64,000 nucleotides of DNA from SAR116 cluster bacterium AG-321-K23 (GTDB lineage: Bacteria > Pseudomonadota > Alphaproteobacteria > Puniceispirillales > Marisalimonadaceae). The stretch is from assembly GCA_003284565.1 (NCBI GenBank), contig QBXO01000004.1, forward strand, positions 1-64,000. Reading direction: 5' to 3'. Below the pieces are notes generated by a model, which searched no databases, was not told the DNA's origin, and was given only the letters and a program-made list of their open reading frames with translations. Of the stretch, positions 18,973-30,117 are shown piece by piece (within the stretch, counting starts at the first letter, position 1; every line of letters starts with the position of its first letter). The translations under genes and the position numbers were made by a program.

Positions 18973-20721
18973 TTAATAAACATCCCTAAGATATCTTTTT
19001 TCTCTTTTTAAGTTATTCAAGTATTCAAATGCCGCGTCAAAAGAAATATTAGAACATTTCATAATTATTTTAATTATCATATCCTCAACATCTTTAGCCA
19101 TACGATTAGCGTCTCCACATATATACAAATAAGCGCCTGATTCTAACCAATTGTAAAATTCGTTTTTATTTTCGTACATTACATTCTGAACATAAATTTT
19201 ATTTTTTTGATCTCTAGAAAAAGCTAGATCTAATTTATTTAAAACCCCAGAGGAAATGAAATCTTCAAGCTCATTTTTATAAATGAAGTCATCATTTTTT
19301 GTTTGATCTCCAAAAAATAACCAGTTCTTGCCTGAACTATTTCTATATTCCCTTTCTTGTAAAAAAGCTCTGAAAGGAGCAATACCTGTACCCGGGCCAA
19401 TCATTATTATATCTTTATTGTCATCTGGTAACCTGAATGATTTGTTTGGTGTAAAAAAAACTTTTATATTATCACCAGGGGTACAGTCATCAGCAAGAAA
19501 AGTAGAACAAACACCATTGTAATTTCTAGTATCTCTTTTCCATCGCACAGATGATACAGTTAAATGAACTTCATTTTTAACTTTATTTAAACTTGATGAA
19601 ATTGAATAAGTTCTGTGTTGTAAAGATTTTAAAAGGCCAAGAAAATCTGTGATATCAATTTTGAAGTTGGGATTAATATTCATGAAATCTAAAACATCCT
19701 TACCCCATTTGTAATTTTCAAGTTCTTTATTATTAGTATGATCGATAATTGACTTTAATTTTTTATCATTTGTGTTTTTTGCAATATATTCTATCAACCT
19801 CTTTGTAGGAGTAAGTATTTCAAACTTTTCAGTTAATAACATTTTAATGTCATTTTCATAACCTTCCGGCACAAAGTCAAATTCAACTCCTAATCGATCA
19901 ATGATTTTGTTTACAAGATCTTCTTTATTTGTTGGGAAGATACTCAATGAGTCACCAACTTCGTATTTTAAACCACTATCTCCTAAATCAATCTCATAAT
20001 GCATAATCTCTTTATTTGAATTAACGCCGGAAAGCATTCTATTCGATAAAAGTTTTGCACTATATGGATTCTTTCTATTGTATTCTTTTAAATTGGATTG
20101 ATCATTTGATTTTTCTTTTATAACTTGAACCCTTGGTTTCCATTTGGCAATTAATGATGAAGTCCATGTTTCAGATAATTCTTCATAATCAACGTCACAG
20201 TCAACACGATCTTGAATTCGAGTAGCCCCAAGTTGTTCAAACCTAGTATCAATAAGTTTCCCAGCATGACAAAATTCTTCATATCCTGTATCACCAAGAG
20301 CTAGAACGGAATATTTAATATTACTTAAATTAGGGGCTGTATTAGCTGACAAAGCATCCCAAAATAGTTGGGCGTTATCAGGCATCTCACCTTCTCCGTA
20401 GGTGGAAGTAATAATGGCTACATTTTCCATGTTACCTAAAATATCCATTGTTATATTGTCTAAGGAATTAACTTTTGCTCTAAACCCAGCCTCATTAGCA
20501 ATTTTAGACATATCTTCAGCTATCGCTTCTGAATTACCAGTTTGTGTACCAAATAAAATATCTAAATTTATAAGATTTTTGTTATGTTCTTGAATTAAAC
20601 TATTATTAGAGAGGGAGGCAGATTGTTTCATGCCAGCAATAAAACCTGAGATCCAAGCTTCTTGGTCATAACTAAAAGGTTTTATTTCTTCACCAGTTTC
20701 AATTTTCTTATAATTATTCAT
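18973..20721 (-). CDS. NADPH-dependent diflavin reductase, sulfite reductase flavoprotein (CysJ)-like
   Basis: Flavodoxin motif FGTQTGNSEAIAED, FAD motif RTYSISSS, NADPH motif GPGTGIAPFRAFLQER, C-terminal YLRDVY. Confidence 0.85.
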   Translation of the reverse strand: MNNYKKIETGEEIKPFSYDQEAWISGFIAGMKQSASLSNNSLIQEHNKNLINLDILFGTQTGNSEAIAEDMSKIANEAGFRAKVNSLDNITMDILGNMENVAIITSTYGEGEMPDNAQLFWDALSANTAPNLSNIKYSVLALGDTGYEEFCHAGKLIDTRFEQLGATRIQDRVDCDVDYEELSETWTSSLIAKWKPRVQVIKEKSNDQSNLKEYNRKNPYSAKLLSNRMLSGVNSNKEIMHYEIDLGDSGLKYEVGDSLSIFPTNKEDLVNKIIDRLGVEFDFVPEGYENDIKMLLTEKFEILTPTKRLIEYIAKNTNDKKLKSIIDHTNNKELENYKWGKDVLDFMNINPNFKIDITDFLGLLKSLQHRTYSISSSLNKVKNEVHLTVSSVRWKRDTRNYNGVCSTFLADDCTPGDNIKVFFTPNKSFRLPDDNKDIIMIGPGTGIAPFRAFLQEREYRNSSGKNWLFFGDQTKNDDFIYKNELEDFISSGVLNKLDLAFSRDQKNKIYVQNVMYENKNEFYNWLESGAYLYICGDANRMAKDVEDMIIKIIMKCSNISFDAAFEYLNNLKREKRYLRDVY

Positions 20722-20744
20722 TTTATCAATCTCGATTTTATAAT

Positions 20745-23700
20745 TCAGACAAAACTATGAAGTGATTGTTCAAAAAATAATTCTTCATAAGAAGGCATAT
20801 TGTAAATAATTTTACTGTTTTTATTTTGCTGATAAATTAACCAACCATAAGTGCTTGGACTGTCAATTGAAATGACATTTCGTAATCTTAAGGCTGATTT
20901 ATAATCATCAATTCTTTTATTAGATATTAATACTGACAATTCTTCATCATTATATTTAGATATAGCATCTTTTGAAAACTTCAATAGTTTAGATATAAGA
21001 TTAAAGTCTTCAGTTAAAATTAAGTCTCTAATTGTTTTAGAGCTTCCTGGAACAATAAGAGTTTTCGCTGTTTCATATATCTTCCAATTATTTAAGAGTT
21101 CATGAGTTTTTCTTTTGTCTGTCTCATCAGTATTAGGAACATGACCGTCTAAAACATGTTTGCCATCTTTCCATATTTTTTTTAATTTCTGTATTTGAAA
21201 TTTTACCAAGTAAGAAGATAATTCTTCTAACAGTTCTTTTCTGGTTTTGGATTTTAAAATTTCTTCATAATCTTGATACTGTAATAGAGACTTCGGAGTT
21301 ACAAAAGAAAAGTTATTTTTTTCTATACTCCAATTATCTAAAATATATTTGGCTTTCTTAGATCCTGACGCGTCAAAGTGCCATTTCAGTAAATTTTGGA
21401 TGGTATGTGCATGTATTTCAGAAATTTCTGTATTTTCAGACAATTCTCCAATGAAAACAGAGTCTGAACTTATAAAATTACTTAATTTTTTATATGGATC
21501 ATATTGATATAAAAATCCTCCAGACATTCCATTTCCATAACCTCTTGAAAAAGAACCAAGGTTTAAAATAGTTCCATTGGTCATATATTCACCGCAATAA
21601 TCTCCTACTCCTTCAATAACAGCTGTCGCACCTGAATTTCTAACAGCAAATCTGTCGCCTGCTTGACCTTCCACAAATAATTTTCCTCCTGTTGCACCAA
21701 ATAAAGCAAAATTACCGATCAAAACATTTTGAATTATATTTTTATTATTATTTATTGGAGATTTGATAATTATTTCTCCACCAGAGCAAGATTTACCTAC
21801 TCCATCATTACATGTCCCAATATGTTTGAATACCATACCATCATTACAAAAAGCTGCATATGATTGGCCAGCAGAACCATCTGTATTTATGAAAAGTGAT
21901 TTGGGTTTTAAAGACTTTCTCCCAGAAGGAAGAGTAAAAAAACGAGATTGCCCTAATTTACTGATTTTGGATTCATAATTTAAATACCTTTCAATATCAA
22001 TTGATAGTTGTCCACCAAACGTTTTATTTCGATTATTTAGCGTAATTTTTTTTGCTGACATTGTATTGTCTTTTGAAAAATTAAATTTTTCTAAGAACCA
22101 ATTATATAGATTTTGGTCATGATCGTAGTTTTTTTCAAGATAAATTGGATTCAAAATTTCAAGATTATCTACCTGCTTCAACATCATTTTAAGGTTAAGT
22201 TGCCCTACAGAAGATTTATGATTAACTAAATGTAATAAATCAGTACGCCCTCTAATATCCTTAAGAGATTTAAAGCCAATATTAGCTAAAATTTCTCTTA
22301 CCTCATGTGCAATATTTAAAAAATATTGGGCTAGTGCTCTTGGATCACCATCAAATAACTCCGAATTTGTTGTTAAGCCAGCTGGACATTTAATGTTACA
22401 ATTTTTGGCCATGACACATTTCAGCATCATCATTGCCGATGTTCCAAACTCAAAACTATCGGCGCCCAATATAGCTGATTTAACGACATCAGTACCGGTT
22501 TGATGTGCTCCAGAGCAACGTAAGATTACTTTTTGTCTTATTTTGTTAATACATAGGGCTTGGTTAACTTCAGCCAATCCAATTTCTGCTGATCTTCCCG
22601 TATATTTTAGTGACGTTACAGCTGCCGCACCAGTGCCCCCAGTACCACCTGCTATATTTATTACATCAGCTCCAGCTTTGGCAACACCAACGGCAATAGT
22701 ACCTATACCATCAGATGATACAAGCTTTACAATAACCTTTACCCTAGCTGCTTTTGCATCATGTATTAGTTGAGCTAAATCTTCAATTGAGTATGTATCA
22801 TGATGGGGAGGTGGAGAAACCAACTCAACGCCAGGTACACCCCCTCTGGCAGCAGCTATTTCAACTGATACTTTAGATGCAGGTAACTGTCCACCTTCTC
22901 CAGGCTTTGCCCCTTGTCCAATCTTTATTTCAACTTGTTCTAACATTGGGTCAGCAAGATATCCTGCCCAAACACCAAAACGACCAGAGGCAAATTGTTT
23001 GATTTTGGATGCACGAATGGTACCATATCTTGAGATATGCTCTCCACCTTCACCAGAGTTTGAGAGAGCTCCTACCATATTAGTACCATGAGCTACTGCT
23101 TCGTGAGCATTTGAAACTAATGCACCATGACTCATAGCTCCTGAAGCAAAAGTTTTTGTAATCTCTGAAGCAGGCTGAACTTGACCTAATTCAATTGAAT
23201 TAGGTGCTGTTTTAAAATTTGAGAAAAAATTGTCAGCTATACTTCTTGCTCTAAATTGTAAATGTTGGTTTTTAATCAACATTTCAGAGACATTTTCTTT
23301 AAAAACTTTTTGAAGAGAAATTGAAAGGTTTTTAATTTTAATATTGATATTTTCCTTGTTACTAAATGTAACATTGTAGATGTTTCTATGGACTTTATTT
23401 ACTATTAATCCCTTTATTAAAAAATTATGGTTACCAACATAATCTAACTTTAATAGTTCACTAGTAAAATCATGGGTATCAATTTTGTTTTCAAAATTTA
23501 GGGGAAAGTCAAGCACATCTCTTAACGCAGCTGGTCTAACTAATCTTTCTTTTCCAACTAATTTTATAAAATTAAAGTAGCCAGGAGTGATTTTAAATTC
23601 ATCAATTTGTTTGTCACTTAATGAATCAAAACTTGTGTTTTTGTAACCTGCGTCACTAATACCATATGCGTCCTCCATTTGATTAATAGTGAAAAAACTT

Positions 23701-26166
23701 AATTTCTTAGTATCTTCTGAATAACTTTGTTTTTTAAACAAAATCTTTTCTTCTGTTAAGTCAACAAACTCTCTTACCGCTGTTATACCATAAGAATGAC
23801 CTGCACCTTCCGAACGCTCCTTGAAAAGCCCAAGGATAGGGATGTCTTTATCATTATTTACAATTTTAGATCTTAAGTGCCAATCAAGAGAACTTTGAAC
23901 AATTGTTTTAAATCTCACCCCCCCAACAGGAGAAAACATGTTAGGAAAATATTTTTTTAATGAAGGATCAGACGTATCTAAATAATTAGGTTCAAAAAAT
24001 TCACCACCTGAGTAACTTTCTACAGTGCATAATCCAACCTTACCCATAGTTTTCATAAGTGATTTTTCAGAAGCTTTAACAAACTTGTAGTAAGCTGAAG
24101 TTTCATTTTGTGAATATTTTTCTTTTATTCTCATTTCAACACATAATGGGTAAATAGCAGCAGCTCCAAAACCTAGTGTGCACGCTATATGATGCGACGA
24201 ACAAATTTGACCACTCTCAACTATAATTGAAACATTAAATCGTAAACCCTCATTAATAAGACTTTGATTTATGGCTGAAACTATAAGAATTAATGGTATT
24301 ACCGCCTTTTTGGCATCAACATTGGTATCTGAAATTATAATTATTCCTCCACTAGATGATGCAAACTCGCATATATTTGAACAAATTTTTTCAATTTGAT
24401 CTTTTAAAATTCGTTCATTTTTTTGAGCGTTGTTATGATCAGGTTCATACAAAATTTCAAAATTTTTAATTGGAGTATAATTCTGGTTTTTAATTTTATT
24501 TAAATCGTCAAGTTTTAAAATAGGAGAATCTATTATTATTTGTGGAAACTTCTTATTTAAACTTTTAGTTTTAGATCCTAGTGATACCCTAAGTGTCATT
24601 CCATCCGCTTCTCTGATTGAGTCAAGAGGAGGATTAGTTACTTGTGCAAACTTTTGTGAAAAATATTTAGCCATACCACCTTCTTGATCAGACAATGCAT
24701 TAATTGCATTTCCATAACCCATAGCAGAAACTTTTTCTGCTCCAGTTTCAAGCATCGGATCCAAAAAAAATCTAAAAGTTTCTTGATTATGATGATAAGC
24801 AACGTATTTAGCTGAAAAATTATTAATATTATCTATTGAATTTTGACTACCATTAAATTGTTCGATTTGGTGCAGCTTAACGCTGCACTCATGTAAAAGT
24901 TTTTTATAATCAGTTTTAGAAGAAAGAAGTTTTAATGCAGCTTCTGTATTATATGTTTTTTGTTCTTTATGGTTGTAATATAGGATACCCCCTGCCTCTA
25001 TTCTTCCCCTAGAAATAATTTCTTCTTCTGGGAAACTTATTTGTCCTGCTTCTGACATAGCTGCTAAATAATCAACAGTTTCAATTGTTCTCAACGGTCT
25101 AAGACCTAGTCTATCAAGTCTAGCACCAATAACATTTCCGTCTCCAAATATAACAGCCGCTGGACCATCATTTTTTTCTTCAAATAATGAAAAATATTCA
25201 AACATTGCTATAATATCTTCAGATAAATTTTTGTCTTTCTCCCACGCTGGTGGCATCATAGAAATTACAGCAGAAACTATGTCTAATCCATCTTCAAAAA
25301 TTCTATTTTGTAAAGTTTGATCCAATCTACAACTATCAGATTGACCCTTTGGTCTTGTAATATTTTTATTCTTAGATCTATAGGCTGCGTTTTCTGATAA
25401 AATATTTTTTTTATTTGTATTTAATTCTCCGTTATGCGCTATCAATCTAAAAGGTTGCGCCATAAACGGATGAGGTTCAGTGTTTGTTGAAAACCTAGTA
25501 TGAAAATATAAAGAAAAAATCTTATGAGATTTGTTATTTAAATCTTTAAAATAAGGTATAATCTCATTTGATTTTAACCTACCTTTTAATACCTGTAGCT
25601 TTCTGGATAAGGAAAGAGGATACAACTCATCTAACTTCTTATCATTAAATGCTACTGCTTCAATGTCTAGTAAACATTGGTGTATAGCTTTATCTATATT
25701 TTTATCATTAATGTTTTGAATACTAAAAATAAATTGCTTTATAATTAGTTGAGACGATTGAGATATTTCATTCAAAACTGATTTATTTACAGGCACATCT
25801 CTTGATTTAATGAGTTTAAAGCCATTATTTTCTAAAGTTTTAATAATTAAGTTATTAGCGATTACTTTGTTAGCTGTATTTTTTGGGATGAAGAAATTGC
25901 CAACTACAAATTCTCCAAATTTTAACGTTTTGTTTGTGATTTTTGAAAAAAAAATCTACTGATAAATCAATTGATATTCCTGCACCATCTCCAATTCCCT
26001 CAGAAGACATCCCACCACGATGGGGAACTGAGCACAGAGCTTCATGGGCCTTTATTAATAATTCATGAGTTTGTTTACTATCTTTTTTTGTAATAAAACC
26101 GACACCACAACTGCTTTTTTCAATATTGTGGTCATATAGTAATACTGTTTGTTTTTTATTATTCAT
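20745..26166 (-). pseudogene. gltB: Glutamate synthase large subunit (GltB), frameshifted; ORF fragments 20745-25796 and 25870-26166
   Basis: N-terminal fragment has SSCGVGF; large fragment has LIAHNGELNTN, GEGGEHISRYGTIRASKIKQFASGRFGV, CVMAKNCNIKCPAGL. Removing one T from the T9 run near 25946-25954 joins the frames; span is 5422 nt = 3x1807+1. Confidence 0.82.
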
Positions 26167-26365
26167 GTAAATCCCGCATAATTTTTATTCTGTTTAATGC
26201 AAAATGATTAACTTTTACTCTGTTATTGATAGATTTCAGACATGCAAAAAAGGCAATTCACTCATTTTGTTTAATAATGTGTGTGAAAAGATCAGTTAAA
26301 TGCTCAAAACAAATACAAAAATCAAGATCAAGTTTGAGAAATTTTATTATTACTAATCTGTGAGA

Positions 26366-26420
26366 TTTTGTAGGGATTCCCAATATCGAACCGGGAACCT
26401 TTGCAACACTGGTTTTTGAG
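26366..26420 (-). repeat. Degenerate att-like tRNA-Leu 3' fragment
   Basis: ttgtagggattcccaatatcgaaccgggaacctttgcaacactggtttttgag resembles the tRNA-Leu 3' part (about 9 mismatches in 53) and has related downstream sequence to the 28.2 kb copy. Confidence 0.8.
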
Positions 26421-26706
26421 TTGCTTTATAACACTTTTCAATAATCACTATAGTCAATTGTTACTAGACATTCCACCAATTGCAAATTGCTAGTTATTCT
26501 GTACTGTAAACACTATCAAGCCAGTTTAGTTGTTTTTCGTAAACTTTTTCGTACCTTTTTTAACAGTTTTGCAGAATAAGTTGACGATGATTTCTTAAAC
26601 TACTTGTCCGGGATTTTAAAAATATTTCCATTGGAACCTGATATAGATAATGTTTATGGAAATCGTGCAAAGTTTATAGAAGTTAAGTTATAGAGGTTAT
26701 ATTATC

Positions 26707-28026
26707 ATGTATCTTTTTAGAAAGTATTTCATAATTTCATTTATTGCTTATTTTATTTTAGGAGATTTAGCTCTCGCTAACTCAAATGAAAAAATAATTG
26801 TTTCGGATATTTCTATGCCCAAATATTTTTTTGCAGATCAAATCAATAAGACTTGTAAAATGAAAAAAGATACAAATGAATTTTACTCAAATAGTCTTTT
26901 TTCTGATTTTGATCTCAAAAAGAATAATAATTATCAATGGTTGGCAAAACTAAAGGATTATAATTGGGTAGAAGATCATGCCAAAAGAAGTGATAGTCTT
27001 GATGTTTTTTTTCATAAATTAACTGACAGAATGGAGTATCTACACGCTACTTTGGTTAATAGCTTAATTGACGGAACCATTGAAGTTCAAGCAGATAAAG
27101 CAATTGACTTAATGGTTTCTTGGGCAAAAGCAGATTTTATCATGCAAACAACTACAATTTCACAAATTAAGGAAATGATCAAGGCTGGCACTTTTTCATC
27201 TTGTTATCAAGGTAAAGGAGATGAAAGGGCTAAATGTCACTGGCATGCTGCACAAGAAGCAGCCAGATATGCTGGTCAATTTGGTATAAATGCTAACTTA
27301 GTTAAGCCTTACATGAATAAAAATGAGCTTGCAATAATTGAAAAATATTTCGTTTCCTTATATAAAAAGTATATTCATCCTTGGTATTTTTTGACTGGAG
27401 CTGGCTTAAAAAATATAAATTATGGCTTTTACCAAATGGGACATGGTGCAATTAGTGTTCTTGCATTTGCACATTGGAATAATGACAAAAAACTTGTTAG
27501 CAACACTTTTAAATCTACTTTAAGGCACATTAATACTTTGGTGCTCAAAGATGGTTTCATTAACAATAATAGCTTTAGAGGTGTAAGGGGTTATTGGTAT
27601 CACGGAACTGCACTTAACAATATGTTAGGAATTGTTGCATTAGCAGAAGAATACAATTATCCAGTTAGTGATAATATCCTTAACAAACTTACTGATGCTG
27701 TGAATTTTATGGATAAAGATGCTATAAAATACCTTAGTTGGTTAGAGAAACTTCCTAGAAAGAAAAGCTTTAGTGATGGTAAAGCTTACCTTAAACATAA
27801 TGGGGAAAATATTTACGTAGGGAATGCTAGTTGGAAACACAAAAATTCAAGAAATCATATGAAAAGTTCAGCATTGTTTTTAGATTATTTATCAGAAACT
27901 TATACTAAAGGAAAAATCAATAGAGATAGAAAAGAATACAAGATTTATAATTATAAAAGAAAGAAAACAGGCCTAGGTCTTAGTGATCAGGAGTTAGGTT
28001 TTAATCCTAAATGTATTTACAGATAA
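26707..28026 (+). CDS. Secreted alginate-lyase-like protein (tentative)
   Basis: Signal peptide; NNNSFRGVRGYWYHGTALNNMLGIVALAEE resembles the alginate lyase alpha/alpha-toroid family. Confidence 0.5.
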   Translation: MYLFRKYFIISFIAYFILGDLALANSNEKIIVSDISMPKYFFADQINKTCKMKKDTNEFYSNSLFSDFDLKKNNNYQWLAKLKDYNWVEDHAKRSDSLDVFFHKLTDRMEYLHATLVNSLIDGTIEVQADKAIDLMVSWAKADFIMQTTTISQIKEMIKAGTFSSCYQGKGDERAKCHWHAAQEAARYAGQFGINANLVKPYMNKNELAIIEKYFVSLYKKYIHPWYFLTGAGLKNINYGFYQMGHGAISVLAFAHWNNDKKLVSNTFKSTLRHINTLVLKDGFINNNSFRGVRGYWYHGTALNNMLGIVALAEEYNYPVSDNILNKLTDAVNFMDKDAIKYLSWLEKLPRKKSFSDGKAYLKHNGENIYVGNASWKHKNSRNHMKSSALFLDYLSETYTKGKINRDRKEYKIYNYKRKKTGLGLSDQELGFNPKCIYR

Positions 28027-28189
28027 AAAAAGTTTATGCACTTCCTTGATTTAAGGTTTTAACTTTAAATAAATTTAACACTCTTAATTTGCCTTTAGAT
28101 GTTAAACTTAAGCTGAGAAAGAAATAATTAAACTATTTAATTGAAATTACTAAGAAACTCGGGAAACGAAATCTACCTTAATTTATGAG

Positions 28190-28245
28190 GTTTGGTAGGG
28201 ATACCCGGAATCGAACCGGGAAGCCTTGCGGCACTGGTTTTTGAG
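28190..28245 (-). repeat. attL: 56-bp exact direct repeat of the tRNA-Leu 3' part
   Basis: gtttggtagggatacccggaatcgaaccgggaagccttgcggcactggtttttgag identical to 38592-38647, offset 10402 bp. Confidence 0.93.
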
Positions 28246-28385
28246 TTACTTGATGACACTTATGTATAATCAACATAGTCAACTTAATCGTTGTCTAACC
28301 TAGGATAATAATCACTACCCTTTAAACATTGTAAACAGAATCAAGCCAGTTTAGTTGATTTTCGTACCATTTTTCGTACCATATT

Positions 28386-29483
28386 TTAAGAAGTGTATGA
28401 AATCCATTTTTCGTATATTGAAATCATGTAATCATTTTTATTTGATTTAATTAAGATTTCTTTTGCTTTTCTAAAATATTTATTTGCTTCAAGTTTATTT
28501 TTATTCAAATTAGGCCAAGATAAAGATGCTTTACCTTTTAAAAATAACACTCGATGATATTCTTTTGCTTCTTTTAAATACTCTTCCGCTTCATTTAAAA
28601 AAACTAGTGCTTTGTCATAATTTAAATTTTTAAATTGATCTTCTGTATAAAAATCAATTGCCAATTTATAACACCTAAATTCCATACTTTTATTAATGCA
28701 ATTATTAGCAAATTTTATTGCTTTTTTAATATTAAAATAAGATTTAAAATTTTGAATATTTGCCTCTTTTAACCAATAATTAGCACTTTCTTTTTTTCCC
28801 TTTTTTAAATCACTTTTGTGAAGATTTATATAATCGAAATAAAGTTTATTACTAAATAAATTAGCTAACTCATAATCGGCATCTGAGTTTTTATTACTAG
28901 CTTTTGAAGCCTTAATTAAAAGAGATAATCCTTTATCTAAGTCTTTTTTTTCTGTCTTTAAATAGAAAATTTGTCCTAAGAAATACTTTGCTAGACTAAC
29001 CATTGCAGGAGGATATTCTTTTTCAGCAGATTTTTTTAACCAATTTAATTTTTCTGAATTATCCTTTGATATTTTCCATAATTCAAATTGAGCTTCACGA
29101 TTTTGTAATCTTGCAGATTTCAATAACCAATAATTTTTGTTTAAATTTGTTTTTTTAACAACAATAACTTTTGGGCAATCAAAAATTTTAACAAAATTTT
29201 CAAACACTTTAATGTAATTATATAATTTAAATGCAGCTTCTGAGTTGTTCTGTTCAGCAGATTTATAATACCATTCACACGAAGAATAGCTTCTCGAATT
29301 AGGAATTGAACCGTTAAAAATAGCATCACCAAGCCATAATTGTGCAGTTGGGTCACCATTCTTAGCATATACTATAATTTGGCTAGGCGACATTTTCAGT
29401 AAATCTTGTTTAGTTAAATTTTCACTATAAGAAGCTTTAGAAAAAACTAATGCGAGTAATATAATGTAGAGATTATTTTTCAT
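28386..29483 (-). CDS. Secreted Sel1/TPR-like repeat protein
   Basis: Signal peptide, repeated AxxxLxxxxxxG-like segments (GDPTAQLWLGDAIFNGS, WYYKSAEQNNSEAAFKLY, WLKKSAEKEYPPAMVSLAKYF). Confidence 0.65.
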   Translation of the reverse strand: MKNNLYIILLALVFSKASYSENLTKQDLLKMSPSQIIVYAKNGDPTAQLWLGDAIFNGSIPNSRSYSSCEWYYKSAEQNNSEAAFKLYNYIKVFENFVKIFDCPKVIVVKKTNLNKNYWLLKSARLQNREAQFELWKISKDNSEKLNWLKKSAEKEYPPAMVSLAKYFLGQIFYLKTEKKDLDKGLSLLIKASKASNKNSDADYELANLFSNKLYFDYINLHKSDLKKGKKESANYWLKEANIQNFKSYFNIKKAIKFANNCINKSMEFRCYKLAIDFYTEDQFKNLNYDKALVFLNEAEEYLKEAKEYHRVLFLKGKASLSWPNLNKNKLEANKYFRKAKEILIKSNKNDYMISIYEKWISYTS

Positions 29484-29527
29484 ATTTTAACTTTACTAAA
29501 TTTCCTTAATTAATTATATTGTTAGCA

Positions 29528-29587
29528 GGTATTTAATCAACCAACTTGTACGCCTTGGCATCCAGCCTAAAGTACTAAAGCGGAGGC
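29528..29587 (+). promoter_or_regulatory. Structured 5' leader, copy 1
   Basis: ggtatttaatcaaccaacttgtacgccttggcatccagcctaaagtactaaagcggagg; GTAC/GTAC outer and GGC/GCC inner pairing; ends at the RBS of the 29592 ORF. Confidence 0.55.
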
Positions 29588-29591
29588 ACAA

Positions 29592-29837
29592 ATGACTTCA
29601 AATAAATTATCAAAAAAAGATCAAGACTTTGCTAATGCAATGGCTACTAAGCTTCGTTTGAATAGAGAAAAACTTAAACAAACTTTAACCCCAGACGAAA
29701 AAATTAACCAACTTACTCCTGAACAAAGAGAACAGATTGGTGAATTTAGGTTATCAATTATTCGTGAAGGTCTAAAAGAATTTCCAGGTTTAGACCCAAT
29801 GGATGCACTTCAAATGTTAGAAGAATTTGGAGGTTAA
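29592..29837 (+). CDS. Small hypothetical protein (81 aa)
   Basis: ORF with RBS gcggagg; no recognised family. Confidence 0.6.
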   Translation: MTSNKLSKKDQDFANAMATKLRLNREKLKQTLTPDEKINQLTPEQREQIGEFRLSIIREGLKEFPGLDPMDALQMLEEFGG

Positions 29838-29860
29838 GAAAACTTTATAGTCAAACTAAA

Positions 29861-29918
29861 GGGTATTTATAAACCAACTTGTACACCCTGTCATAAAGAC
29901 AAAAGTACTAAAAAGGAG
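29861..29918 (+). promoter_or_regulatory. Structured 5' leader, copy 2
   Basis: ggtatttataaaccaacttgtacaccctgtcataaagacaaaagtactaaaaaggaga; same architecture as copy 1, inner pairing changed to GTC/GAC. Confidence 0.55.
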
Positions 29919-29925
29919 AAAAACA

Positions 29926-30117
29926 ATGGCTAAAATCGAATCTATTAAATATTTAGATAAAGATGACCCAATTTATAATGGTAGACCAACAATATCTTCA
30001 CACAATAATAAAGTAGAACTTGTAAAGTTAAATAAAGAAATGAGTAGAGCTGAAAAAGAAAAAGCTCTTACTGAAGCTTTAATCCGTCAAGGATGGAAAT
30101 TAGTGGAGGATAAATAA
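29926..30117 (+). CDS. Small hypothetical protein (63 aa)
   Basis: ORF with RBS aaggag directly after leader copy 2; stop overlaps the next start. Confidence 0.55.
   Translation: MAKIESIKYLDKDDPIYNGRPTISSHNNKVELVKLNKEMSRAEKEKALTEALIRQGWKLVEDK

Noticed and set aside
25940-25960. Programmed ribosomal frameshifting in gltB
   Set aside because: A homopolymer is present, but I found no supporting element such as a downstream pseudoknot or internal SD; the error/slippage explanation is kept instead.
26366-26420. Possible additional tRNA gene
   Set aside because: Only a mutated 3' part is present, with no 5' acceptor, D-arm or intact anticodon stem; interpreted as an old att site.
28190-28245. 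Possible second tRNA-Leu gene
   Set aside because: Identity to the tRNA stops within the anticodon loop and the 5' half is absent; it is an att duplicate.
29528-29918. Assignment of the duplicated leaders to SAM-II/SAM-V or preQ1 riboswitches
   Set aside because: The conserved sequence and the small unrelated ORFs do not match the consensus features I know for those classes; left as unknown.
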